Shown: one piece after another, positions 39,187-48,176 of the stretch
Numbering within the stretch: the first letter of the stretch is position 1
Layout of the letters: every line of letters starts with the position of its first letter
NCBI RefSeq assembly: GCF_001652275.1
Contig: NZ_LVZK01000001.1
Location: forward strand, 868,001 to 932,000
Source: Peptidiphaga gingivicola
GTDB taxonomy: Bacteria > Actinomycetota > Actinomycetes > Actinomycetales > Actinomycetaceae
Length of the DNA stretch: 64,000 nucleotides
Reading direction: 5' to 3'
Position numbers and translations under genes: made by a program
The notes under the pieces: model-generated
What the model was told of the DNA's origin: nothing
The model's database searches: none
What the model saw: the letters and a program-made list of their open reading frames with translations, nothing else

Positions 39187-39213
39187 CTTGCACTCTCCGG
39201 GCGCGAGTGCCAG
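39187..39213 (+). promoter_or_regulatory. CIRCE-like element 1 (HrcA operator)
   Basis: CTTGCACTC, a 9-nt spacer, GAGTGCCAG. The left arm overlaps a possible -35 (TTGCAC, 39188-39193), with CAGAAT 17 bp downstream as -10. Matches the TTAGCACTC-N9-GAGTGCTAA consensus with a few mismatches. Confidence 0.6.
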
Positions 39214-39221
39214 AATCTTAG

Positions 39222-39248
39222 TTAGCACTCGCAACCGTAGAGTGATAA
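39222..39248 (+). promoter_or_regulatory. CIRCE element 2 (HrcA operator)
   Basis: TTAGCACTC (39222-39230), 9-nt spacer, GAGTGATAA (39240-39248). Very close to consensus; lies 109 bp before the groEL start, near the likely transcription start. Confidence 0.85.
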
Positions 39249-40985
<1,737 letters not shown>

Positions 40986-41020
40986 GCCGCGAGGCCGCAT
41001 CGGCAGTCTCTCTGCCATAT

Positions 41021-41056
41021 GCGAGGGGCGGGAGCCTGAAGGTTCCCGCCCCTCGC
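41021..41056. terminator. Terminator between groEL and the HD protein gene
   Basis: GCGAGGGGCGGGAGCC and GGTTCCCGCCCCTCGC form a 16-bp stem with one wobble position and a 4-nt loop, between converging genes. No T-run follows on either strand. Confidence 0.7.
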
Positions 41057-41090
41057 GTGCGTCGCAGGGCTGCTGCGCCTCAGCTGTGCC

Positions 41091-42791
41091 TCACAGGTCG
41101 GGCTCGCGCTCCATTCCGCTCGCGTGAGACTCCTGCGCCGCGGCGGCCTCCTCTTCGTCGTCGACCCACTCGGGGGTGGCGGCCGAAAGAACTCTGTAGC
41201 CATGCCTCCCTTTTGGAAAGGCCAATCGCCAGGACTCCGCCCCTGCGGCGCTTCCCTGCCCGGCGGCGTCCTCTTCTGCCGAGCGGCTGAGGCTGGAGCC
41301 GAGCACGTTGTCCCATTCGCCGGATTCCACGGGGGCGGCTTTCTCCGACGGCGAGTTCGCCGCCTTAAGGCCGTCGGGAGCGTGGGGGCTCGCGGCTGTG
41401 TCCAGGCCTCCCACGGCGGCACGGGCGCCTGCGCCCCTCAGACCGTCGGCCTCCGTGTTCTCTGGCTCCGTTTTGCCCGCCTCTGCCTTGCCCTGCATGG
41501 CGGCGCCGACGGCGCGGATCGTGCCCGTCTCGGTCAGGGCGCCGCCGGAGCCCGCTTGGGCATCGCCCGAGCAGCGTCCCGCCTGATGGCGGTCCTCAAT
41601 CCGTTTGCGCACCTGTGCGGCCAGCCTTTCGCGTTTGAGCTGCTTGAGCTCTTCAGGGCTCAGGTCCGTCGGGATCTTCTCGCCCGGTGCGAACCGCTCG
41701 CCGCAGGACTCAAGGCTCGAAACCTGCCCCGTAGAACCTGAAACCTGCCCCTGGGCGTCTGTGCGGCCTCCGGCGCCGACGCGGCTTTGAGCGGCGTTGC
41801 TTTGCGCGGCCCTGACGTGCCCCGCGTCGCCTCGCCCCAAGCCGTTTTGCCCGTCGTTGCCGTGCGCGACGGCCTGAACGTCCGCGAATGATCCCGTCGC
41901 GGGAGACGGGGCGCTTGCCGGGTAGGGAGGCGTGACGGCTGAGAGAGGCGATTGCGCGGAGGCGGGCGTGAAGATTCGTGCGTGAGGAACGAGCGTGGGC
42001 CGGGGGTCTTCCTCGACCTCCGGGACCCTGGCGGCCATGGCCTTTCGCTCGTTGGTCGCCGGAGCGCCGTCTTGCTCCGACAAGGCTTCAATTTTGGCGG
42101 CGATCCGCTGGGACTCGGCTTGTAGATTCTCCCGGGTGGTCTCTTCCCACTGGCGGGCCAGGGGCGTGATGAAGAGCGCTGAGCGCCCGAGCAGATGGCG
42201 AATGATCTCCTGGCGTCCGCGCAGAAAGAGAACGGTGGGGATGTGACTGTACTCTTTGCGAACTCGTTCTATGTACTTCTTGTAGCGCTGGGGCTCGACC
42301 GCGAGCGTCCCCATGTGTGCGTCGCGCAGGGCCAGCAGGTCGATGTCGATCGCATCGAGCTTGGCCGTGTCACTCGACCGCGGATCGCACTTTGAGCGGA
42401 TTCCCCTGACAAGCTCGGCCACGCGGCGGGCGTTGTCCTCAGGAACGCCGAGGCGCAGCAGATCCTCGTATGCGACCTCCGCGGAGGCCGCCTCGTCCTC
42501 TCCGCCGTTGCGGGTGTACGTGTCTTTCGCCTCGGTTGAGAAGACGACGCCGTGGTACCAGGCCGCCAGCCGAACCAGCTCGGGGCGGTGCATCTGCGGC
42601 GTCAGGGTCTCCACGCTCGCCGCGATGTCCATCAGGTGCTGAAGTCCGTGATAGTGCCTGTCGTCGGACGACCATCGTTGGAGAACGTCGCGACATGCTA
42701 CGGCGAGCTCCTCCTTCGACAAAGGGGAGCCAGCCGCTTGGACTGCCCGCACGTACGCCTGCGGCAGCCACTGCGGAATGTCGACGTGCAT
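41091..42791 (-). CDS. HD-domain-like protein with degenerate catalytic dyad and long disordered tail
   Basis: 566 residues. The first ~215 match the predicted metal-dependent HD phosphohydrolases: RHYHGLQHLMD (near residue 45), AAWYHGVVFS, LDAIDIDLLAL and TVLFLRGRQEIIRHLL. The family's central His-Asp pair reads H80-G81 here, so metal binding may be impaired. The rest (about 220-566) is Ala/Gly/Pro/Glu-rich and unlike any domain. A strong GGAGG ribosome site precedes ATG 42791. The substrate is unknown. Confidence 0.8.
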   Translation of the reverse strand: MHVDIPQWLPQAYVRAVQAAGSPLSKEELAVACRDVLQRWSSDDRHYHGLQHLMDIAASVETLTPQMHRPELVRLAAWYHGVVFSTEAKDTYTRNGGEDEAASAEVAYEDLLRLGVPEDNARRVAELVRGIRSKCDPRSSDTAKLDAIDIDLLALRDAHMGTLAVEPQRYKKYIERVRKEYSHIPTVLFLRGRQEIIRHLLGRSALFITPLARQWEETTRENLQAESQRIAAKIEALSEQDGAPATNERKAMAARVPEVEEDPRPTLVPHARIFTPASAQSPLSAVTPPYPASAPSPATGSFADVQAVAHGNDGQNGLGRGDAGHVRAAQSNAAQSRVGAGGRTDAQGQVSGSTGQVSSLESCGERFAPGEKIPTDLSPEELKQLKRERLAAQVRKRIEDRHQAGRCSGDAQAGSGGALTETGTIRAVGAAMQGKAEAGKTEPENTEADGLRGAGARAAVGGLDTAASPHAPDGLKAANSPSEKAAPVESGEWDNVLGSSLSRSAEEDAAGQGSAAGAESWRLAFPKGRHGYRVLSAATPEWVDDEEEAAAAQESHASGMEREPDL

Positions 42792-42929
42792 CGAAACCTC
42801 CTACCTTAGGTCAGCCATACTAGTCCTCTTGGCTGAAATCGCACATTCGGCGGCTGGGGAGCTCCCTTGCTTTTGCGTAGTTGGCGCTTTGAGTCCACGC
42901 AATGGGGCGAAATGCCCTAACGTAGTGAT

Positions 42930-43730
42930 GTGAAGTTTTCGAAGAGATCGGCCTCGCCGTCGCCGCTGCGCGGAAGAGCTCTGGTGACGGGGGGAACCTC
43001 CGGGATCGGATTGGCTTTCGCCCGAGCTTTGGCGGCACGCGGATGCGACATCGCGCTCGTGGCCCGCAACGAGGCCCGCTTGGAATCGGTCGCCGCCGAG
43101 CTCTCCTCGCTGGGCGTCGACGTTGTCGCGCTTCCCGCCGATCTCTCGCAATCGGAGGGCGTGGCAAAGGTCTGCTCCTACATCGACGAGGAACAAGTCG
43201 AGGTCCTCGTCAACAACGCGGGCAAGGGCCTTCGCCACCCTCTCGCCACAACGGACACGGCGCCGCTGCGGGAGGCCATCGATCTCATGGCCTCCGCCGT
43301 CGTCGAAGTCGGCGCCGTTGCCGCCGCCGCAATGAAGGCTCGCGGCCACGGCGTCGTCGTCAACACGGCCTCGGTTTCGGGCCTCGTTCCCATGGGCCTG
43401 TATTCGGCGATCAAAGCCCTCGTGAAAACGTGGTCGCAGGCGCTCGCGCTGGAAATGCGACCCCACGGAGTTCAGGTTGTGACCTTCATGCCGGGGTGGG
43501 TGCGCACGGAGCACCATGCGCGAGCGGGCATCACCACGTCGAACCTTCCCGACGCCGTCTGGCTCGACGCCGACGCCGTCGTCGAGGAGACGCTTCGAGC
43601 CGTCGACGCCGGAAAGACCTACGTCACGCCTTCTCTGAAGTTCAAGGTGGCCTCGGCCCTCGCTCGATACGCCCCGCAGCGCGCTGTCGGCGCCGTGACA
43701 CAGAAGATCGTGAGGGGGCGCGACGGGTGA
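42930..43730 (+). CDS. Short-chain dehydrogenase/reductase
   Basis: 266 residues, NAD(P)-dependent. Rossmann motif TGGTSGIGLAFA (about 20-31), NNAGKG, the catalytic Ser in NTASVSGL, and the Tyr/Lys pair YSAIKA (YxxxK) are intact. The end (LKFKVASALARYAP) resembles SDRs acting on lipid-linked substrates. GTG 42930 has TAACGT (42918-42923) 6 nt upstream and no ribosome site, fitting leaderless transcription. Its stop overlaps the plsC start (GTGA), so the two work together, possibly in lipid metabolism. Confidence 0.88.
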   Translation: MKFSKRSASPSPLRGRALVTGGTSGIGLAFARALAARGCDIALVARNEARLESVAAELSSLGVDVVALPADLSQSEGVAKVCSYIDEEQVEVLVNNAGKGLRHPLATTDTAPLREAIDLMASAVVEVGAVAAAAMKARGHGVVVNTASVSGLVPMGLYSAIKALVKTWSQALALEMRPHGVQVVTFMPGWVRTEHHARAGITTSNLPDAVWLDADAVVEETLRAVDAGKTYVTPSLKFKVASALARYAPQRAVGAVTQKIVRGRDG

Positions 43731-44470
43731 CGGAGAACCTCGAGCCGGTTGACCGATATCTCGACGAGAAGAAGGCCAAAAGGCGCCATCGCGTGCGCAG
43801 GTACATGACCCGGCCGGTCATGTCGACCTACTTGAAAACCGAGGTTCTGGGGGAGGAAAACGTCAAGGGCCTGGAGGGCGCCTTCATCTTGGTGCCCAAC
43901 CATTCCTCGCACCTGGACGCGCCCATGGTCTTCTCGCTTCTGCCCGACTGGATCACGGAAAAGCTCGCCACCGGCGCCGCAGCGGATTACTTCTACCGTA
44001 AACGCGGGATCTCCTCCCTCACGTCCGTCTTCTTCAACACCTACCCGATCCTGCGCAAGGGCAAGCGCGAGAGCGTCGAGCACAGCAAGGCCGCGGGCAT
44101 GACGGGGCGCCTGCTGCGGGCCGGCGTGCCGATTCTCGTTTTCCCCGAGGGCACGCGCTCGCGCAGCGGCAAGATCGGTCAGCCGAAGGCGGGCGCAGCG
44201 GCCCTCGCCATGCAGGTGGGGGTGCCGATCGTCCCCATCGCCATGCTCGGCGGGCACGAAGCAATGCCCGTGGGGAAGTTTCTGCCGAAGTTTCGATCTG
44301 AAGTGTGCCTGTTCATCGGCAGGCCCATGAACGGGCGCGAAGGGGAGTCCCCGGAGGGCTATATGGCGAGGGTCTTCCACGCGATTGAGCTCATGCTCGA
44401 ACAGCACACGCCCCACCCCGTCGACGAGGACGGAACGTCTCCCTTCGGGGAGTCCGACGACGCCGCTTGA
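43727..44470 (+). CDS. plsC: 1-acylglycerol-3-phosphate acyltransferase (PlsC-like)
   Basis: 247 residues, membrane-associated acyltransferase of phospholipid synthesis. Motif I NHSSHLDAP, motif III FPEGTRSRSGK and a C-terminal PIVPIAMLGGHE are present. GTG 43727 overlaps the SDR stop by 4 bases; the upstream frame is SDR shadow. Some members acylate other lipid alcohols, so substrate is not certain. Confidence 0.88.
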   Translation: MTENLEPVDRYLDEKKAKRRHRVRRYMTRPVMSTYLKTEVLGEENVKGLEGAFILVPNHSSHLDAPMVFSLLPDWITEKLATGAAADYFYRKRGISSLTSVFFNTYPILRKGKRESVEHSKAAGMTGRLLRAGVPILVFPEGTRSRSGKIGQPKAGAAALAMQVGVPIVPIAMLGGHEAMPVGKFLPKFRSEVCLFIGRPMNGREGESPEGYMARVFHAIELMLEQHTPHPVDEDGTSPFGESDDAA

Positions 44471-44684
44471 GTCCTGGCCTCTCCGGCAAGCCAGGAAGAC
44501 CGCCGGAAGGAACCGACTCTTCCGCGTGCCGCGATCGTCTCCGTGTGAGAAGGCCGGACCGTCGCCGCGCAAAGCCGGCTGGCAAGCCGCCCCTGCCTGT
44601 GAGGCCGCCCTTCCGGGTCTTTGCCAGCCGGACCTTGCTGGCTGAATCTCTGCCGGTCGAGCCTTTGATTGAGCCTTTGTCGGT

Positions 44685-46457
44685 CTAGTTTTTGCTGGCC
44701 GGGCTTTTGTCGGTTGGGTCTTTGTCGGTTGGGTCTTTGTCGGTTGGGTCTTTGTCGCTTGGGCTTTTGTCGGTTGGGCTTTTGTCGGTTGAGTCTTTGC
44801 TGGCCGAGCCCTTGCTGGCCGAGCCTTTAAACCGCCCGATGCCCTTGCCCTTGGGCTTGGACTCCTGCTCCGTCTCCGACGAGGACGCGACGCGTGCCGC
44901 CTCCTCGGCCGCCGTGATGCCGCCCGATGCCGTCGAGGGGGCAACAGGCGGGAAGGTCAGGCGCACCGTCAGGCCGCCGCCCGGCGTCTCGCTGATCCGC
45001 GCCGTCCCACCGTGCGCGGCCATGACGGACGCGACGATGGCCAGGCCAAGACCCGACCCTCCGGACGCCCGCGACCGGGAGGAGTCCGTCCTGAAGAAAC
45101 GCTCGAAAAGCCGCTCGGAATCCTCAGGTTCGACGCCAGGCCCGTGGTCGCGAACCTCGACGACGGCGTCTTCTCCATGTCTGCCCAGAGCTATCTCGAC
45201 CGGGGTGCCGGCCGGCGTGTGGCTGAGAACGTTGGAGAGCAGATTCGTGACGACCTGGGTGACCTTGTCCGAATCGGCGTAGATCGTGATCTCCGGCGCG
45301 GGGCCGCCGTCGAGGCCGATGACGGCGGTGGGGCGGCCGGCGTCGCGGACCCTCAGGTCCATGGCCGCATTCATCGCTATCTCGGTCAATTGCGTGTCTT
45401 TCAGCGAAAGCGGGCGCCTCTCGTCGAGGCGGGCGAGCTGAAGAAGGTCCTCGACAAGGCCGCTCATGCGCTGAGCCTCGGATTCGATCCTGTCCATCGT
45501 GACGGGGATCTCACAGTCCGGCACGCCGCCGATGCGATAGAGCTCGGCGTAGCCGCGAACCGTGGCCAGCGGAGTGCGCAGCTCGTGCGAGGCGTCGGAG
45601 ACGAACTGACGCATCTTTTTCTCAGAGCGCTCCTTGACGTCGAAAGACTGCTCGATCTGCTCGAGCATGACGTTGATGGAATCGGCGAGCTTGCCGACCT
45701 CGGAGCCCTCCTGGCCCTTGGGGACGCGGCGCGAGAGGTCGCCGTCGGCGATGGCGTGGGTTGCGCTCTCGATGCCGCGAAGGGGCTTGAGCGACGAACG
45801 GATGGAAAACAGCGCCGTGAACGCGCCGACGATGACAATCGCTGCGCCTGACAGTCCAATGACCCAGGCGATTCGGGCGACTGTCGCATCGACGGGGGCC
45901 AGGGGGAGCGCGATGATCATCGTCCCGATCGTCGTTCCGCGCCGGTCGTTGAGGTTGAAGGCTATTGCGCGCCACTGGGTCCCGAACTGCGTTCCCTTGA
46001 CGGTCTCGAAGTCTGCGGTTTTCTTCGAAGCAAAGCTCCCGGGGTCTTTGGGCTTGCCGTAGCGTTGATACGTCTGCCGACTGAAGTACTCCGGCCCCGC
46101 CACGTCCCAATCGGGCTTCTTGGAGGCGTCGTTGTCGGGAGAGGGGACGATGATCGTGTCCCCCTCCATCTTGACGTAGATGTAATAGTCCGACAGGTTG
46201 AGGTGGCCGACGTCGTCCGCGGAGTTGTTCCCCTTCATTTTCGCGATGTTGGCGAGGGTCTTGCTCGCGACGACCTGCCCGGTGGACTTGAGCTGGTCGT
46301 CCACGTTGTGGACGAGGTAGGACCTGAGCATCGATATCGTGACGAATCCCAGGGCGACGATGACCAAAGCGAGGAGCGACAGGAACGTGATGAGGAGGCG
46401 AAAGGTCAGCGTCCGCCTTTTCATGACGTGGGCGCTGCCCACGGTGCTATCCGTCAT
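44685..46457 (-). CDS. Sensor histidine kinase with repeat-built C-terminal tail
   Basis: 590 residues. Membrane helix 1 (about 19-43), an extracellular sensor of about 150 residues, helix 2 (195-217), HAMP (220-272), phospho-acceptor H291 in SDASHELRTPL, N-box NLLSNVLSHTP, G1 DHGPGV and G2 GGSGLGLAI. Most similar in plan to the TcrY/TrcS class. The last ~45 residues are Asp/Lys/Ser/Thr/Pro repeats (DKSPTDKSPSDKDPT) generated by 15-bp DNA units. The start follows the response regulator stop by 3 nt (operon). Confidence 0.92.
   Translation of the reverse strand: MTDSTVGSAHVMKRRTLTFRLLITFLSLLALVIVALGFVTISMLRSYLVHNVDDQLKSTGQVVASKTLANIAKMKGNNSADDVGHLNLSDYYIYVKMEGDTIIVPSPDNDASKKPDWDVAGPEYFSRQTYQRYGKPKDPGSFASKKTADFETVKGTQFGTQWRAIAFNLNDRRGTTIGTMIIALPLAPVDATVARIAWVIGLSGAAIVIVGAFTALFSIRSSLKPLRGIESATHAIADGDLSRRVPKGQEGSEVGKLADSINVMLEQIEQSFDVKERSEKKMRQFVSDASHELRTPLATVRGYAELYRIGGVPDCEIPVTMDRIESEAQRMSGLVEDLLQLARLDERRPLSLKDTQLTEIAMNAAMDLRVRDAGRPTAVIGLDGGPAPEITIYADSDKVTQVVTNLLSNVLSHTPAGTPVEIALGRHGEDAVVEVRDHGPGVEPEDSERLFERFFRTDSSRSRASGGSGLGLAIVASVMAAHGGTARISETPGGGLTVRLTFPPVAPSTASGGITAAEEAARVASSSETEQESKPKGKGIGRFKGSASKGSASKDSTDKSPTDKSPSDKDPTDKDPTDKDPTDKSPASKN
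44690..44822 (-). repeat. 15-bp coding minisatellite at the histidine kinase 3' end
   Basis: TTTGTCGGTTGGGTC-type units repeat about seven to eight times (encoding DPTDK / SPTDK), followed by two TTGCTGGCCGAGC units (encoding ASKGS). Limits approximate. Confidence 0.88.
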
Positions 46458-46460
46458 GCG

Positions 46461-47201
46461 TCACTTTGTGTTGCGGAGCACGTAGCCGATTCCACGCTTC
46501 GTGTGAATCAAGGGGACGATGGCCTTTGCCTCTTCGGGATCGGTGATGCCCAGGGCTTCGGCCGAGTCGATCTTGCGGCGCAGATAGGAAATGTAGGACT
46601 CGACGATCGAGACTTCGCCGTTCCAGTTGTAATCCCACACGTGGTCGAGGATCTGCATTTTCGACACGACCCTCTCGGCGTTGATGAGCAGGTAGCGCAG
46701 CAGCTTGAATTCGGTCGGTGACAGCTCGACGATCTGACCGGCGCGCCGTACGTCGTACGTCTCCTCGTTGAGCTCGAGGTCGCCGTAGGTCAGGACGGCG
46801 GCGTCGGCGTCGGAGGGATGTGTGCGGCGCAGGACCGCGCGGATTCGAGCCACCACCTCTTCCAGAGAGAAGGGCTTGGTGATGTAATCGTCGCCGCCCA
46901 CCGTCAGGCCCTGGATTTTGTCTTTGACGTCGTCGCGTGCGGTGAGGAACAGGACGGGAAGCTCGGCGTCGCGCTCCCGGAGTTTGCGCAGGATCGTGAA
47001 TCCGTCCATGTCGGGAAGCATGACGTCCAAAACGGCGAGATCGAGATGGGCGCCGGCCTGATGGTCGAGGGCTTCTTTGCCGTCGGCCGCGGACAAAACA
47101 TCGAATCCTGCGAAACGCAAGGACGCGGAGAGCAACTCTCGAATCGACGGCTCGTCGTCGACCACGAGAACGGTTGCTTCGGGAAGCTTGGAGTCGGTCA
47201 T
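46461..47201 (-). CDS. OmpR-family response regulator
   Basis: 246 residues. Receiver domain with acidic pocket VVDDEP, phospho-acceptor Asp in LAVLDVMLPDMDG (about 57), Thr in FLTARDD and Lys in ITKPFSLEEV. The winged-helix output (about 145-246) has LSPTEFKLLRYLL, WDYNWNGEVSIVESYISYLRRKID and TKRGIGYVLR. Partner of the kinase at 44685-46457. ATG 47201 lacks a ribosome site; TTAGAT lies 6 nt upstream, a weaker form of the leaderless signature. Confidence 0.94.
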   Translation of the reverse strand: MTDSKLPEATVLVVDDEPSIRELLSASLRFAGFDVLSAADGKEALDHQAGAHLDLAVLDVMLPDMDGFTILRKLRERDAELPVLFLTARDDVKDKIQGLTVGGDDYITKPFSLEEVVARIRAVLRRTHPSDADAAVLTYGDLELNEETYDVRRAGQIVELSPTEFKLLRYLLINAERVVSKMQILDHVWDYNWNGEVSIVESYISYLRRKIDSAEALGITDPEEAKAIVPLIHTKRGIGYVLRNTK

Positions 47202-47243
47202 ACTGCCATCTAACAACCCATTCCTGGGAATTGTCTGCAAAAA

Positions 47244-47285
47244 CGCCCCTGCTTGGCAGGCAATGGTTCCTGCGCGGCAGGGGCG
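47244..47285 (-). terminator. Terminator after pspA (minus strand)
   Basis: CGCCCCTGC (47244-47252) pairs with GCAGGGGCG (47277-47285); the stem continues with TGCC/GGCA-type pairs. Read leftward it ends in TTTTTGC. Confidence 0.75.
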
Positions 47286-47387
47286 CTGCGTCGGCGGCGC
47301 GGGCGCGCTTGATGGGCTCCGCCTTGGCGTTCGCTAAGGCCGAAACGACGGTCGGCTGCAGCCGCGGCTGAAGCCGCCGCCGCGACG

Positions 47388-48143
47388 TCAGTAGGCGTTG
47401 AAGTCGCGCGCCTCGATCTGGGCGGGGGCGTCGCCGCTCTTGAGGGCGGCGAGCCTTGCCTCGATCTCGATGTCCTGCGAATGGTCTTCGAGTTCGGCGA
47501 ACTGCTGGTCCAGGGACGAGACGGCCACCTCGGCCTTGCCCTGAGCAAGCGCCTCCTGGCGGCGGATCTGGTCCTCGTAGCGGCCGAGCTCGGACGTGGG
47601 ATCGAGGACGTTGATCGAAGAGATCGCATCCTGGACGCGGTTTTGGGCCTCTGCCGTCTTCGCGCGGGCCACGAGCTGGTTGCGCTTCGTCTTGAGCTCA
47701 TCGAGCTTGCTGCGCATCTGGTCGAGGCCGTCCTTGAGCTTGGCGACGACCTCTTCTTGCGAGGCGATGAGCGGCTCGGCGTCCTTTGCCTCCTTCTCGG
47801 AGGCCATCTGCTTCGAAATGGCGATCTTGGCCAGGTTGTCGAACTTCGCGGCGTCCTGCTCGTTGCCCGCCAGGCGCATCTGCTCCGCCTTGTTCGACGC
47901 CGCGAGCGCCTTCTGCCCCCACTCGCGGGAGGCCTTGACGTCCTCCTGGTAGTCGGCCTGGGCGAGCCGGAGGTTGCCCACGGTCACGGCCACGGCGTCC
48001 TGCGCCTCGGCGATCGAATTCGTGTAGTCGCGGACCATCTGGTCGAGCATCTTCTGAGGATTCTCGGCCCTGTCGAGCAAGGCGTTGATGTTCGCCTTGG
48101 CGAGCTGGGTGATCCGTCCCAGGATCGTCTGCTTCTCAGCCAT
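47388..48143 (-). CDS. pspA: PspA/IM30 family membrane-stress protein
   Basis: 251 residues, a long coiled-coil. Family markers: GRITQLAKANINALLDRAENPQKMLDQMV at the N-terminus, then the central KTRNQLVARAKTAEAQNRVQ. ESCRT-III-like; it stabilises damaged membranes. The ribosome site is AAAGG. Downstream of the TPM protein with a 33-bp gap, so probably one operon. Confidence 0.93.
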   Translation of the reverse strand: MAEKQTILGRITQLAKANINALLDRAENPQKMLDQMVRDYTNSIAEAQDAVAVTVGNLRLAQADYQEDVKASREWGQKALAASNKAEQMRLAGNEQDAAKFDNLAKIAISKQMASEKEAKDAEPLIASQEEVVAKLKDGLDQMRSKLDELKTKRNQLVARAKTAEAQNRVQDAISSINVLDPTSELGRYEDQIRRQEALAQGKAEVAVSSLDQQFAELEDHSQDIEIEARLAALKSGDAPAQIEARDFNAY

Positions 48144-48176
48144 ATCTGTGCCTTTCGGTAAGGTGTTGATGAAGTT

